Shown: positions 1-8,632, numbered from the stretch's first letter. The stretch: DNA of 29,357 nt from DATAYF01 sp036272735 (GCA_036272735.1 DATAYF010000313.1:1-29357); one strand, 5' to 3'. Numbers and translations are program-made. The notes: generated by a model not told the origin, from the sequence alone.

Positions 1-1
1 G

Positions 2-646
2 CCGACATTGAGCGATGTAGGGGCTGTTACAGCGTTATTGATTGCGTGCGATATCTATGAAACTGGTAGCAAAGATGCTGAGGTACATGAGGAGGACGTG
101 CGTAAGCTATGGCAAGCACCGGGTTTTTGCATACATACCGATGCCTGGTTGATTGTCCATACGACGGGCGCAGCAGTTGGATACGCGGAGGTGCAATTTC
201 GTGAGGATGGGAAAATCACCACACGGGTGGCTGTGCACCCTGACCATCGTGGTCGAGGCATTGGCACACTTTTGATCTGGTTGACTGAAGAGCGAGCACG
301 TGGCATGCTAGCGCGTGTTAGTGCGGATATGCAGGTGGCGTTGAGTGCCAGCGCGAGCAATGCTAACCAGGCTGCTCGTCACCTGTACGAGCGCGAGGGC
401 TATCAGGTCGTGCGCCAGTTCTGGCGACTGCTGATCGAGATGGCTGAAGTTCCAGCGTCGACGGCGCAGCAACAGCGTGGTTTGAAGCTCGACCTGAAAA
501 TTGATGTCAAGAGTTGGCATGGCACGACGCGTTTGCAGGAGCAAACTGGCATGTATAGCGCTCATTTGTACGAAGTGTATGAAAAAGTACTACGCGCTGG
601 TTGCGTTGAACGGGAGAAAGAAGCTCTGGCGGTTTGCCAATCATAA
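2..646 (+). CDS. GNAT-family N-acetyltransferase, 5' end cut by window edge
   Basis: The protein is a GCN5-related acetyltransferase that would transfer an acetyl group from acetyl-CoA to an unidentified amine. The acetyl-CoA loop is seen as VHPDHRGRGIGTLL (the R/Q-x-x-G-x-G/A motif), followed by the later NQAARHLYEREGYQVV segment typical of GNAT motif B. The frame is open to the first base. The residues before the TTG at 8 read P-T-L-S-D-V, which looks like the usual GNAT N-terminus (RP-P-T-L-x-D), so the true start is probably upstream of the window and position 8 is only an internal codon. About 60 residues follow the GNAT core and end in a MYSAHLYEVYEKVLR segment, perhaps the rest of a degenerate second GNAT-like unit. 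The substrate cannot be told. A hairpin follows the stop codon. Confidence 0.85.
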   Translation, partial: PTLSDVGAVTALLIACDIYETGSKDAEVHEEDVRKLWQAPGFCIHTDAWLIVHTTGAAVGYAEVQFREDGKITTRVAVHPDHRGRGIGTLLIWLTEERARGMLARVSADMQVALSASASNANQAARHLYEREGYQVVRQFWRLLIEMAEVPASTAQQQRGLKLDLKIDVKSWHGTTRLQEQTGMYSAHLYEVYEKVLRAGCVEREKEALAVCQS

Positions 647-662
647 TGTGTTGTGAAGGTGC

Positions 663-685
663 GTGGGGCGCGGCAAGCGCCCCAC
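663..685 (+). terminator. Hairpin after the acetyltransferase gene
   Basis: A perfect 9-bp GC-rich stem, GTGGGGCGC / GCGCCCCAC, encloses a 5-base loop (GGCAA), 17 bases after the stop codon of the acetyltransferase gene. Its position fits a transcription terminator. There is no run of T after it, so termination by the intrinsic mechanism is not certain. The 200 bases from here to the next gene hold no other clear signal. Confidence 0.5.
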
Positions 686-888
686 AAGCAATAACGTAAG
701 GTCAAAGGTATGGATCCGGCAAGATGATAGTAAAAAATGCAAAACCGGATTAATGGTCATAATCGGATGAAAATAACCGTATCTGTTACTTTTTATTGTC
801 TAATGCAGTCATAAGTACTGTACGTTTCTCGGTTCCTCGAATAGCAACCGAAGAAAGTCCTAAAAAGTCCTTGGAGAGTAGATTTTTT

Positions 889-1062
889 ATGATCATTTCC
901 CTCGTATTGGCGGCCCAGAGCAGTACGCTACGTCTTATCTTGTTTGTGCTGGTGTTAGTTGCTGTAGTGCTCATTGTGATGGGGGGAATCATTGCTGTAG
1001 TAACGTTTCGTAGGCAGCGTAGGGCACAAGTGGCACACACCGAAGATCCCTTTAGTGAATAA
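889..1062 (+). CDS. Small single-span membrane protein (57 aa)
   Basis: I do not recognise a family. The protein has a short N-terminus, one strongly hydrophobic segment (about residues 14-39, LRLILFVLVLVAVVLIVMGG then IIAVVTF), a basic stop-transfer patch RRQRRAQ, and an acidic tail. It is most likely a one-span membrane protein with its C-terminus in the cytoplasm. The ATG at 889 is chosen because GGAGAG at 873-878 lies at the right distance and the hydrophobic segment follows. The frame opens earlier, at 796, but that part has no ribosome site. The stop is three bases before the MFS gene, so the two are probably cotranscribed and translationally coupled. Confidence 0.6.
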   Translation: MIISLVLAAQSSTLRLILFVLVLVAVVLIVMGGIIAVVTFRRQRRAQVAHTEDPFSE

Positions 1063-1065
1063 GTT

Positions 1066-2385
1066 GTGGAAAAGATGCGTCGAAGTTCTGTGGCACCACT
1101 ACTTATTGGTACGTTTCTGTGGCGAGCTAATTCTGGAGCAACTACGGTCGTTCTGGGTTTATTGTTAGCGCGTATAGCCTCGCATACCTCTCATTCCGTG
1201 ACAAGCGTGCAAGTTGGATTATTGCCGGTCGCTTACTATATTACCGAACTGGTGCTGTCTCCATTTTTCGGGGCGGTCAGTGATCGTTGGGGGCGGCGCG
1301 GCTTCTTGATTGTGGGACCGATGCTTGGCTTGCTACAAGTCTCTCTTTTCACGTTGACTCCTGCGTATAATCCGTTGCCGTATTTGATTTCTTTACAACT
1401 GTTGGCTGGCGTGGCAAGCGCTATGACGACACCTGTGGTATTGAGCTACCTTGCTGATTTGACGGTGAAAAGTCAGGCGTATCGCATGCGTATTATGAGC
1501 TTCTATGAACTGGTGACGAGTGGTGGGATCGCTGTTGGTACCATTGGGGGTGGCTTAGCATGGCAACACCTGGGTCGTGGGGCGTTTCTGCTACTGGGGG
1601 CGAATTATTGCCTGGTTGCGTTGTGTATGTTCTTATCCCCGGTCGTACAGCGGGTAGCGGATCACGGGCATTGGAAGGTCATTGCGGCACGTTACTGGCG
1701 TATTCTCGGCACTCCTCGCCTGTTTATTTTTATTCCAGCCTGGATTTGCATTAACGCGCTGGTAGGAGTTTGGCTCAGTTCGCAAATGACGTTCGTGCTT
1801 TCCAACCCGCTACATAGTGCTCATCCCCATCAACTTTTGATGGGAAGTTTAAGCGGACCAGATGCGGGCCAGCGAGTGAGCTTTGTGCTGGGCGGGTACG
1901 TGCTCTTCTTCGGATTATGTCTGCTCTTTTGGGCATTTTTCCTCAATAAGGTTTCGCGTTCGCGTCTGATGTTCACCTCGATTGTGGGTGTGTATCTTGC
2001 ATGTGTGGCCTTGGAAGGTATCAATCGTCTTGGTTTGCATGGTCACTGGCTAATCTGGGTGTGGTTGCCGCTCCTGCTGGTCGGCATCTTCGCGGAGACT
2101 GGCTTTGCGCCCGCTGCCCTGGCGTACCTGGCTGATATATCTGAAAGCGCTGCTAAGGATCGTGGCCTGGTCATGGGGTTGTATTCGATTTTTCTGGGGG
2201 TTGGGCAGATCGTTGGCAACGGCTTTGGTGGCCTGTTTGTACGCCAGTTTGGTTTCGATGGTTTCATCTACCTCACGTGTATACTTGCCGCGATTGCTTT
2301 GGGCTCGCTGCTCTGGTTGCAGTGGATCAGCCGCACGCAGTCCACGCATAACGTACGCTTCGAGCGCACTCAATACGACCTGTAA
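1066..2385 (+). CDS. MFS transporter, 12-span drug-exporter type
   Basis: This is a major facilitator superfamily permease of 439 residues, a normal size for a 12-helix antiporter. The signature loop between helices 2 and 3 reads GAVSDRWGRRGFL (residues about 67-79), matching the G-x-x-x-D-R-x-G-R-R motif. Hydrophobic helices run through both halves, and a longer soluble insertion (LHSAHPHQLLMGSLSGPDAG) lies early in the second half, before helix 8. The family moves small molecules across the cytoplasmic membrane by proton exchange; the substrate cannot be read from the sequence. The GTG at 1066 starts three bases after the preceding small gene. An ATG at 1075 is nearly as likely, and neither has a strong ribosome site. 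A bidirectional terminator begins directly at the stop codon. Confidence 0.85.
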   Translation: MEKMRRSSVAPLLIGTFLWRANSGATTVVLGLLLARIASHTSHSVTSVQVGLLPVAYYITELVLSPFFGAVSDRWGRRGFLIVGPMLGLLQVSLFTLTPAYNPLPYLISLQLLAGVASAMTTPVVLSYLADLTVKSQAYRMRIMSFYELVTSGGIAVGTIGGGLAWQHLGRGAFLLLGANYCLVALCMFLSPVVQRVADHGHWKVIAARYWRILGTPRLFIFIPAWICINALVGVWLSSQMTFVLSNPLHSAHPHQLLMGSLSGPDAGQRVSFVLGGYVLFFGLCLLFWAFFLNKVSRSRLMFTSIVGVYLACVALEGINRLGLHGHWLIWVWLPLLLVGIFAETGFAPAALAYLADISESAAKDRGLVMGLYSIFLGVGQIVGNGFGGLFVRQFGFDGFIYLTCILAAIALGSLLWLQWISRTQSTHNVRFERTQYDL

Positions 2386-2434
2386 ACGGACGAGGGCTGC
2401 ACACATGTTTGCTGCGCAGCCCTCGTCCGTTTTA
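2386..2434. terminator. Bidirectional terminator between MFS gene and smpB
   Basis: A perfect 15-bp inverted repeat (ACGGACGAGGGCTGC at 2386-2400 and its complement at 2416-2430) encloses a 15-base loop and is followed by TTTTA. It lies exactly between two convergent genes and can serve both. Confidence 0.85.
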
Positions 2435-2438
2435 CCCG

Positions 2439-2936
2439 TTAGCGTCCACGCACGATACGCTCGATATTGCGTTTGACGTCGCGCTCAGCAATCGTATTAC
2501 GCTTGTCATAGAGCTTTTTGCCGCGACACAACCCCAACTCCACTTTCGCTTTCCCCCCTTTGAGGTACAACTTGAGTGGTACCAGGGTTAAGCCTTTGGT
2601 TGCCACTTTTTCGGTGAGCTGCTTAATCTCTTTCTTATGCAGAAGCAACTTGCGCGTGCGCACAGGATCATGATTATAGCGATTCCCATGCTCGTACAGC
2701 GCGATATTGGCGTTGTCGAGCCAGATTTCGCCCTTGCGTACCATCGCGTAGGAACCGCGCAATTGAGCATGGCCGTCACGGATGGATTTGATTTCGGTGC
2801 CAACCAGGGCAATGCCAGCCTCTACCGTGCGTTCGACAAAGTAATTATGGTAAGCTTCGCGGTTCACCGTAATCACTTTGAAGGCATCCTGATCTTGCGC
2901 TGGTTGGGCTTTTTTCAGAGTCGATGATTTCGCCAT
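2439..2936 (-). CDS. smpB: SsrA-binding protein SmpB
   Basis: SmpB binds tmRNA and brings it to stalled ribosomes for trans-translation in the cytoplasm. The 165-residue protein carries the family landmarks in order: the VNREAYHNYFVERTVEAGI N-terminal strand, ALVGTEIKSIRDGHAQLRGSY, EIWLDNANIALYEHGNRYNHDP, RTRKLLLHKKEI, and the basic C-terminal tail GLCRGKKLYDKRNTIAERD. The frame runs further upstream to 3113, but the ATG at 2936 is the right start. It gives the usual SmpB length, the preceding residues match nothing, and AAGGAG sits 10 bases upstream (2947-2952). The gene stands alone, and no ssrA gene is visible in the window. Confidence 0.97.
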   Translation of the reverse strand: MAKSSTLKKAQPAQDQDAFKVITVNREAYHNYFVERTVEAGIALVGTEIKSIRDGHAQLRGSYAMVRKGEIWLDNANIALYEHGNRYNHDPVRTRKLLLHKKEIKQLTEKVATKGLTLVPLKLYLKGGKAKVELGLCRGKKLYDKRNTIAERDVKRNIERIVRGR

Positions 2937-2946
2937 AATTTTACTA

Positions 2947-2966
2947 CTCCTTAAATACGTTAAGGA
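2947..2966 (-). promoter_or_regulatory. Hairpin covering the smpB ribosome binding site
   Basis: TCCTTAA (2948-2954) and TTAAGGA (2960-2966) form a perfect 7-bp stem with a 5-base loop. Read on the smpB strand, the 3' arm contains the AAGGAG Shine-Dalgarno sequence (2947-2952). A folded leader would therefore hide the ribosome site. This could be chance, since part of the symmetry comes from the site itself. Confidence 0.35.
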
Positions 2967-3251
2967 CGTACAACCGCCAGTTTCACAGCGCGACATAAGA
3001 CGCTGAACATGTGGCAGGTAGGAACACTGCTCGCGCTGCTTGTCGGTAACGGGCAGGAAATGATAGTGCTGCATGCTGAAACGTGATAACTGCATCATAC
3101 ACCATCGAGCCACGTGCGTCGAGATCGTTTGCGCATGAGCACTTTACCCTATTATCATAGGAGTAAGCGTCAGAGAAAATAGAGGGAAAGCCTGTTTTCC
3201 TTCTTGTCTATGTTAAACGGAGTAAAGAGCCATGATGAGAAAGGTTGGGCT
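2967..3251. other. Divergent intergenic region, smpB / MMPL transporter
   Basis: Together with the smpB leader hairpin this gives about 315 bases without a gene. It must hold the promoters of both divergent genes. A weak candidate for the transporter is TTTGCG (3128-3133) with TATTAT (3150-3155), 16 bases apart. I see no repeat, RNA gene or strong operator. The smpB frame stays open across most of it but has no homology or ribosome site there. Confidence 0.3.
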
Positions 3252-5561
3252 ATGTTTTACCATCTAGGCAAAATCGCCACCCGCCTTCGCTGGTTGATCG
3301 TGGGTTTGTGGATGGTGGCTGTGGCCGTTGCTTTACCTTTTGCTCCACAAGCGAGTCAGGTATTACAGCCAGGTGGTTTTGCCAGTCCAGATTCGCAATC
3401 GCAACGCGCCATCAATCTTTTGTCACAGAAACTGCATCTGAATACAAACATCGTACAAATTATTTTTGAGAGCCAACGTTACACCGCCTACGATCCGCAA
3501 TTTATTCAGCAGACGCAACACGTGCTCTCAGGGCTTAAAAATTGGTCGGAAGTGACCCAGGTCGAAACGTTCGCGGACAATCCGCGCCAGATTTCTACGG
3601 ATAATCACGCGGCATATGTCAACGTCATGCTCAAATCCGACGCGAATACGGCCCCGAAGCTCTTACCCGAGTTGGAGCATCGCTTGCAGCCCACGCCCGA
3701 TCTGCACTACAAAGTTGGCGGTGGCCCCGTTTTTTACGCCGATATTCAAGCGGTCAGCGAAAGCGACCTGCGTCGTGCTGAAATGTTGGCCTTCCCATTT
3801 GCGATTATCGCGCTCCTATTTGTGTTTCGCTCTGTGATTGCGGCGGTGCTTCCTGCTCTTGTGGGTGGTTGCGCGGTCGTAGTGGCGTTAGCGCTGATTT
3901 TTGGCCTGGGGCATGTAACGCCGTTATCTATCTTTGTGCTCAATATCACAACGCTATTTGGTCTGGGCCTGGGGGTCGATTATTCGCTCTTCATCGTCAG
4001 CCGCTTTCGTGAAGAATTGGTGAAGCGCAAGGATGTGGAAGAGGCGGTTGCCGTAACGATTGCCACCGCCGGACGTGCGGTGGCCTTTTCAGGCCTGACC
4101 GTGTCTATCGGCCTCTTTGGTTTGACCTTCCTCCATATAAATATGCTGCATTCAGTGGGCCTGGGGGGCATCCTGGTGGTGGTGCTGGCTATTCTCGCCG
4201 CGATAACGCTCTTACCTGCCGCCCTGGCGATCATCGGTGTGCGCATCAACGCACTACCTGTCAGGGTTCCGCGTTTGTGGAAATCATCGACGCGCGCGTC
4301 TCGTGAGGGCGAGGCAGAATTGTATCGTGGCTTCTGGTATCGGCTTTCAGACATCGTGATGCGCTACCCGGTACGCATCTTTGTGCCGGTCTTACTACTG
4401 CTCATCAGTTTTGGACTCCCCTTCCTGGGTGTACGCTTCTCGGCTCCCGACGCCTCAATCTTACCAACGTACGTTCCCTCTCGTGCGGCTTACGATATGT
4501 TAAATCAGCGCTTTAATGGGCCGGAGACGACGCCGATTATCATCGCTGTACAAACAAAAGGCGCTGTCCTGGCTCCCAATAACGTGCGCAACCTGTATAG
4601 TTATGTCAAGCGCATTCAGGCCGATACACGCGTCAGGCGGGTCGATAGTGTGGTCAGTGCTGATCCACGCTTTACGCTTGCTCAATACGAGTTGTTGTAC
4701 GCGCATCCACAACAGATCGCCGATCCCTACCTTGCCGCTCTGGTAAAGGGTTCTGTCTCTGGCAACACCACGTTGATACAGGTGGTGAGTAAGTATGGCA
4801 TGGTTGATCAGCGTTCGGAGGCGCTCGTACAAACGATTCGCAATACCAACCCTGGTTCGGGCACCTCCATTTTGGTGGATGGTGGGAGCGCAGCAAATAT
4901 CGATTATGTCGATTCGCTCTACACAGATTTTCCCATTGCCGTGCTGGTGGTGGCGATCACAACCTATATTGTGCTGCTGCTGCTATTTCGTTCAGTGGTG
5001 CTGCCTTTAAAGGCTATTCTCATGAATACTCTTTCTATTCTCGCGAGCTACGGGGCACTGGTCTTGATTTTCCAGGACGGTTTTTTGCATCAAATACTTA
5101 GGTTTACACCCTTAGGCTTCGTCGAAGCATCCAGCCCTATTCTGCTCTTTTGTACATTGTTTGGCCTTTCGATGGACTATGAAGTGTTTCTCCTATCACG
5201 TATACAGGAAGCATTTTGGCAAACAGGTGATAATACCAGGGCCGTGGCAATTGGTCTGCAACGTAGTGGGGGTATTATTACCAGTGCGGCAGCTATCGTC
5301 GTGGTCGTGAGCGCGTGTTTCGCCACCGCCGACATGATTTTGGTGAAGGCGCTTGGTCTAGGCATGACGTTGGCGGTCATCATCGATGCCACGCTGGTGC
5401 GCGGTCTGCTGGTTCCGGCAACCATGCGTTTATTGGGGAACTGGAACTGGTGGTTGCCTTTTGCCGGTGTACAACGTCACCCGCCTGCTTTGCGTAAGCA
5501 GCAGTTGAGTACAGAAGATCGTGAAGAGACGACAGATGTGAGCATGGGAGGCAAGCGATGA
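3252..5561 (+). CDS. MMPL/RND-family transporter (769 aa)
   Basis: This is an RND-superfamily exporter of the MMPL type, which in actinobacteria and other bacteria moves lipids, glycolipids or hydrophobic compounds across the cytoplasmic membrane using the proton gradient. The architecture is doubled: helix 1 (about 12-32), a soluble porter domain, five helices (about 180-330), then the same plan again. Each half keeps the proton-relay Asp-Tyr pair in its fourth helix: GLGVDYSLFIVSRF (Asp243) and GLSMDYEVFLLSR (Asp642). The ATG at 3252 is preferred over TTG 3204 or ATG 3210, because GAAAGG lies just upstream and the protein then begins MFYHLGKIATRLRW, as family members do. The stop overlaps the next gene by four bases (ATGA), so the lipoprotein is made with it and probably works with it. 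Confidence 0.9.
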   Translation: MFYHLGKIATRLRWLIVGLWMVAVAVALPFAPQASQVLQPGGFASPDSQSQRAINLLSQKLHLNTNIVQIIFESQRYTAYDPQFIQQTQHVLSGLKNWSEVTQVETFADNPRQISTDNHAAYVNVMLKSDANTAPKLLPELEHRLQPTPDLHYKVGGGPVFYADIQAVSESDLRRAEMLAFPFAIIALLFVFRSVIAAVLPALVGGCAVVVALALIFGLGHVTPLSIFVLNITTLFGLGLGVDYSLFIVSRFREELVKRKDVEEAVAVTIATAGRAVAFSGLTVSIGLFGLTFLHINMLHSVGLGGILVVVLAILAAITLLPAALAIIGVRINALPVRVPRLWKSSTRASREGEAELYRGFWYRLSDIVMRYPVRIFVPVLLLLISFGLPFLGVRFSAPDASILPTYVPSRAAYDMLNQRFNGPETTPIIIAVQTKGAVLAPNNVRNLYSYVKRIQADTRVRRVDSVVSADPRFTLAQYELLYAHPQQIADPYLAALVKGSVSGNTTLIQVVSKYGMVDQRSEALVQTIRNTNPGSGTSILVDGGSAANIDYVDSLYTDFPIAVLVVAITTYIVLLLLFRSVVLPLKAILMNTLSILASYGALVLIFQDGFLHQILRFTPLGFVEASSPILLFCTLFGLSMDYEVFLLSRIQEAFWQTGDNTRAVAIGLQRSGGIITSAAAIVVVVSACFATADMILVKALGLGMTLAVIIDATLVRGLLVPATMRLLGNWNWWLPFAGVQRHPPALRKQQLSTEDREETTDVSMGGKR

Positions 5562-6679
5562 AGCGACATTGGCGCACACTCTTTGCGATGAGTTTAGGGC
5601 TGCTGTTTGTACTGACCTCTTGCGGCTTTCCGGGGATGGTCTCGACATCTGAACAGCTACCCCATGTACGTGCCAACGGACAGAGCGCATCGCTCCCACC
5701 CATTCATTTCCCCCAGGATGAAGGCGCTCATAACAACCTCACCGAGTGGTGGTATTATACGGGACATATGCAATCCACCGATCACGCGGGCCATTCGCAT
5801 ACCTACGGCTTTGAGTTTGTCGTTTTTCAGGCGTTGCGTAGTAATCTGCCGCCGATATACGTTGCGCACTTTGCTATCAGCGATATCACGCGTGGGCAAT
5901 TTCATTACGATCAACGCAGGCTGATTGAGCCTCCGGCAGCGCAGAAAAAAGCGACGCAGGGAATCAATGTGCAACTTGGCGATTGGAGCATGCAGGGGAT
6001 CAACGGCAACGATCATCTGGCAGCCAGTATGCAAAATTACGCGCTCCATTTGAATCTCTCAGGGCAGAAACAGGCGGTATTACATAATGGGAACGGTCTA
6101 ATTTCGTTGGGTTCTGCCGGGTTTTCGTATTACTATTCGCGCACACATATGAAGGTATCGGGGACAGTGCAAGATCACGGGCGGACGGTACCGGTCACTG
6201 GCCTGGCTTGGATGGATCATCAATGGGGAAATTTCCTGGCACAAGGTGATGGTGGCTGGGATTGGTATAGTTTGCAATTGCAGAACGACACGGAAATAAT
6301 GCTCTACTTTATTCGTGCCGCCAACGGGACCATCACCACAACCTATGGAGATGTGATCGACGCCAGCGGGCAGTCACATCAGTTTTCTCCGCGCTCGATC
6401 AAAACCACTGTGCTTGCTCACTGGACCAGTCCCATTACAAAGGCGACGTATCCATCTGGTTGGCGTTTAGCTATCGACGATGCACACTGGCAAGGCAACG
6501 TCACCATTACGCCTGTATTGAAAAACCAACAATTGGTGACCTGCCAATCGACTGGCAACACCTATTGGGAGGGTGCCGTCACCATTCAAGGACAACAGCG
6601 CAATCAGGCTATACGTGGCCAGGGCTATATGGAATTGACCGGCTATGCCAACACCGCCTGTAATCAGTCGAACGGCTAA
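5558..6679 (+). CDS. CrtC/AttH-like lipocalin-fold lipoprotein
   Basis: This 373-residue protein has a lipoprotein signal (basic MKRHWR, hydrophobic core, lipobox LTSC with Cys22), so it should be anchored on the outer face of the cytoplasmic membrane. The mature part has the hallmarks of the CrtC/AttH family (carotenoid 1,2-hydratase-like, double lipocalin fold): LTEWWYYTGHM, HTYGFEFVVFQ, YVAHFAISD, then LAWMDHQWGNF and GWDWYSLQLQN. Characterised relatives hydrate carotenoid double bonds, but most extracytoplasmic family members have no known reaction, and they are often called secreted hydrolases. The start overlaps the MMPL stop as ATGA. This suggests that the lipocalin binds or modifies the hydrophobic cargo of the transporter; that link is inference. 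Confidence 0.8.
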   Translation: MKRHWRTLFAMSLGLLFVLTSCGFPGMVSTSEQLPHVRANGQSASLPPIHFPQDEGAHNNLTEWWYYTGHMQSTDHAGHSHTYGFEFVVFQALRSNLPPIYVAHFAISDITRGQFHYDQRRLIEPPAAQKKATQGINVQLGDWSMQGINGNDHLAASMQNYALHLNLSGQKQAVLHNGNGLISLGSAGFSYYYSRTHMKVSGTVQDHGRTVPVTGLAWMDHQWGNFLAQGDGGWDWYSLQLQNDTEIMLYFIRAANGTITTTYGDVIDASGQSHQFSPRSIKTTVLAHWTSPITKATYPSGWRLAIDDAHWQGNVTITPVLKNQQLVTCQSTGNTYWEGAVTIQGQQRNQAIRGQGYMELTGYANTACNQSNG

Positions 6680-6758
6680 GCGTTTGGTATCCCCGCGACA
6701 TGAGAAGATAACTATACAGTATCCAGAACCTATGACAAATCTGCCAGAGCCCTATAGT

Positions 6759-8004
6759 TTAGACGGCAAGCCGTCTGGGCCGAACTGCGGTGGCCTCTAT
6801 CCCTGGGCCAAAGGCTGTCGGGAATACTTTTCGACCGATGTTAAAGGAGCCATTCACATCGGAATGCATGGGGATGCGCCCTTTGACGCGATACCAGCGG
6901 CCATCTCGATACCCGGAGAAGTGGAGCTTTTCCTCTTGCTCGGCATCCTGCGTGGGATCATAGATGGGCAACGGGTCCAAGTCCAGGAAACTTGCCTTAC
7001 TGGTATAGCTCTCTTCCGTGATCATCACCAGAATGCCGCATGCCTGCGCCTTGTAGGTGAGTATCTCCAGAAACTTCGCGTGCGGAATTTGCACGAATTC
7101 CTGGTTGTGCTTTTTCCCCAATTCCACCCGCGTTTTCCAGAACGGGTTCTTGCCCAGGACCAGGGTCCCAATGCCTTCGGCCACCAGCAGATCAACGATC
7201 CGACGGCTGGCGGTGTGCAGGTACTGCATCATCCGCCGATTGCGCTTCGTCGTGATCCGGTCTAAGCGGTGGGAAGTGTATCGGGGTTCCTTTCCCTTTG
7301 CCAGCTGCTTCTGGATATGCTCGCGTTGTTTGTTATACAGTTGGTTGACGGCTTTCGCCGGTTTCCCGCAGACCAGCAGGGGGACAAAACCAGCCTTATT
7401 CGAGGTCAAGGCGGCCAGCACGTTGACTCCTGGATCAAGCGCCACAAACCAGTCAGGATTGAGACCATCGGCACGTTGTACCTGAGCCTCATACACCACT
7501 TCGAGCATAGAGTGATCGGCTTTTGGGACCAGGCGAACCTGTTGGACCGAGGCCGGTCGTTGGCGGGTTTCCCCAATGCGCCCGAGCGGACTGATCGCAA
7601 TCTCCAGCACACGCAGGTCTGCTTTCCAGATGCATCCCAACTCAAAGATGAGCAGATTACGCCCCCGGGTTTTGTGCAGGTATTTGGGCAGGCCCGGTCG
7701 CCCTTGAAACCACTCGGGATGCTCGCGGTAGACTTCCATCGCTTCAAAAAAGGCGGTCCAGGCTTGATGCAGTTGCAAGAGCACTTCATTGGCGACTTTG
7801 GCAGGAAGGGCTTTGTAGGCATCCATCTATTTGAGCAGATGAAAGGTCGCTGTGTTATTACAGTATATTTTCTGAAAAAGGAAGGATTGCCGCACCTGGT
7901 AATTGGCGAGATTCCAGAGATTTTTGGATGCGAAGGCCAGCCAGGTCGATGGCACGAAACTGGGGGTGCGTTTTCTCAATCACATGCTGTTCGACACGCC
8001 TCAT
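6759..8004 (-). pseudogene. tnpB: TnpB RNA-guided nuclease, broken by frameshift and amber stop
   Basis: TnpB is the RuvC-like, RNA-guided nuclease of IS200/IS605 and IS607 elements. The longest intact piece (355 residues from 7826) starts with DAYKALPAKVANEVLLQLHQ, which in full-length relatives lies some 70 residues into the protein. The missing N-terminus is present upstream: MRRVEQHVIEKTHPQFRAIDLA from 8004, then, after a +1 shift near 7938, AFASKNLWNLANYQVRQSF to FHLLK, then TAG (7829-7827) directly before the ATG at 7826. Thus there is one frameshift (an extra G in GCTGGCC would explain it) and one nonsense codon. RuvC-I is ALDPGVN (Asp131 of the long piece) and RuvC-III is HSDVNGSFNI. 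The usual RuvC-II Glu is not at its normal place (VLGKNPFWK), and the CxxC zinc ribbon is absent (YTSKASFLD). The 355-residue piece could still be translated from ATG 7826. Confidence 0.88.
6761..6776 (-). other. Hairpin at tnpB stop, candidate omega-RNA end
   Basis: AGACGGC and GCCGTCT form a perfect 7-bp stem around the last tnpB codons and the TAA. In IS605/IS607 elements the guide (omega) RNA scaffold overlaps the end of tnpB and the right end of the element, so a stem here is expected for the scaffold. The assignment rests on position only. Confidence 0.35.
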
Positions 8005-8610
8005 CGCTCCGTTTTCTCCTCTCCCTCTCCTCCATTGGCGGTGATCTTCCCAATTAACGCTTGCTTCCTTTTTGCACGCCGTTGACCGTAGAGCCTGGCA
8101 CACATCGAGGAGACGATGCTGGAAAGATCCTGGAGCAGATCTTCTCGATCGTTCTCGGCGAGATTGGCGACCTCAATGGTACGTCCGGCCTGGCTCAGCA
8201 GCACTTCGAGATAGCGGAAACCAAAGCGTGTGGCCCGATCTTTGTGTTCAACCACGATGGTGCGGATCTTGGGGTCGCAGAGAAGCGAAAGGAACTTGCG
8301 ACGGCTGTCATTGACACCTGAGCCAATTTCCTTGACGATCCGACCCACCTGATAGCCTTTGGCAGCGCAGTAATCTTCCAACCGATGAACTTGTCGATCC
8401 AGGTTCTCTTTTTGTTGGGGGGAGGAAACCCGTGCATAAATCACGACTGGAGTGGCCACCTTTGTTGCCACAACTGCCTCTTCTTCGCCTTCCGTCACGA
8501 TAATCGTCCCAGAAGGCTTCTGAAAGCCCTTGATCTGGCCGTTTTGCGCGCCCTCGGAACGCCGTCCGGTAGGTAATCCCATATTTCTTCGCGTATTCAC
8601 TCAGCTTCAT
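8001..8610 (-). pseudogene. tnpA: IS607-type serine recombinase TnpA, frameshifted
   Basis: TnpA of IS607 is a small serine recombinase with an N-terminal MerR-like helix-turn-helix. The N-terminus is clear in one frame, MKLSEYAKKYGITYRTAFR from 8610. The rest is in the next frame, GQIKGFQKPSGTIIVTE, then the catalytic domain PVVIYARVSSPQQKENLDRQ (nucleophile Ser in YARVSS), KIRTIVVEHKDRATRFGF, and a C-terminal CARLYGQRRAKRK. The switch occurs around 8545-8558. Spacing against the usual W-R-x-G-x-x-x-G-Y/F-Q pattern suggests one inserted base. An in-frame ATG at 8600 opens the second frame but lies inside the helix-turn-helix. GGAGG is only one base from the ATG at 8610. The stop overlaps the tnpB start (ATGA). 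A sequencing error or programmed frameshift in GCAAAACGG cannot be excluded. Confidence 0.82.
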
Positions 8611-8632
8611 GCCTCCAATGTAGCGTAGATTA

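Noticed and set aside
6645..8057. Long plus-strand open frames (206 and 262 residues) across the mobile element
   Set aside because: They are exactly antisense to tnpB, have no recognisable domain, and the minus strand gives clear TnpB and TnpA homology.
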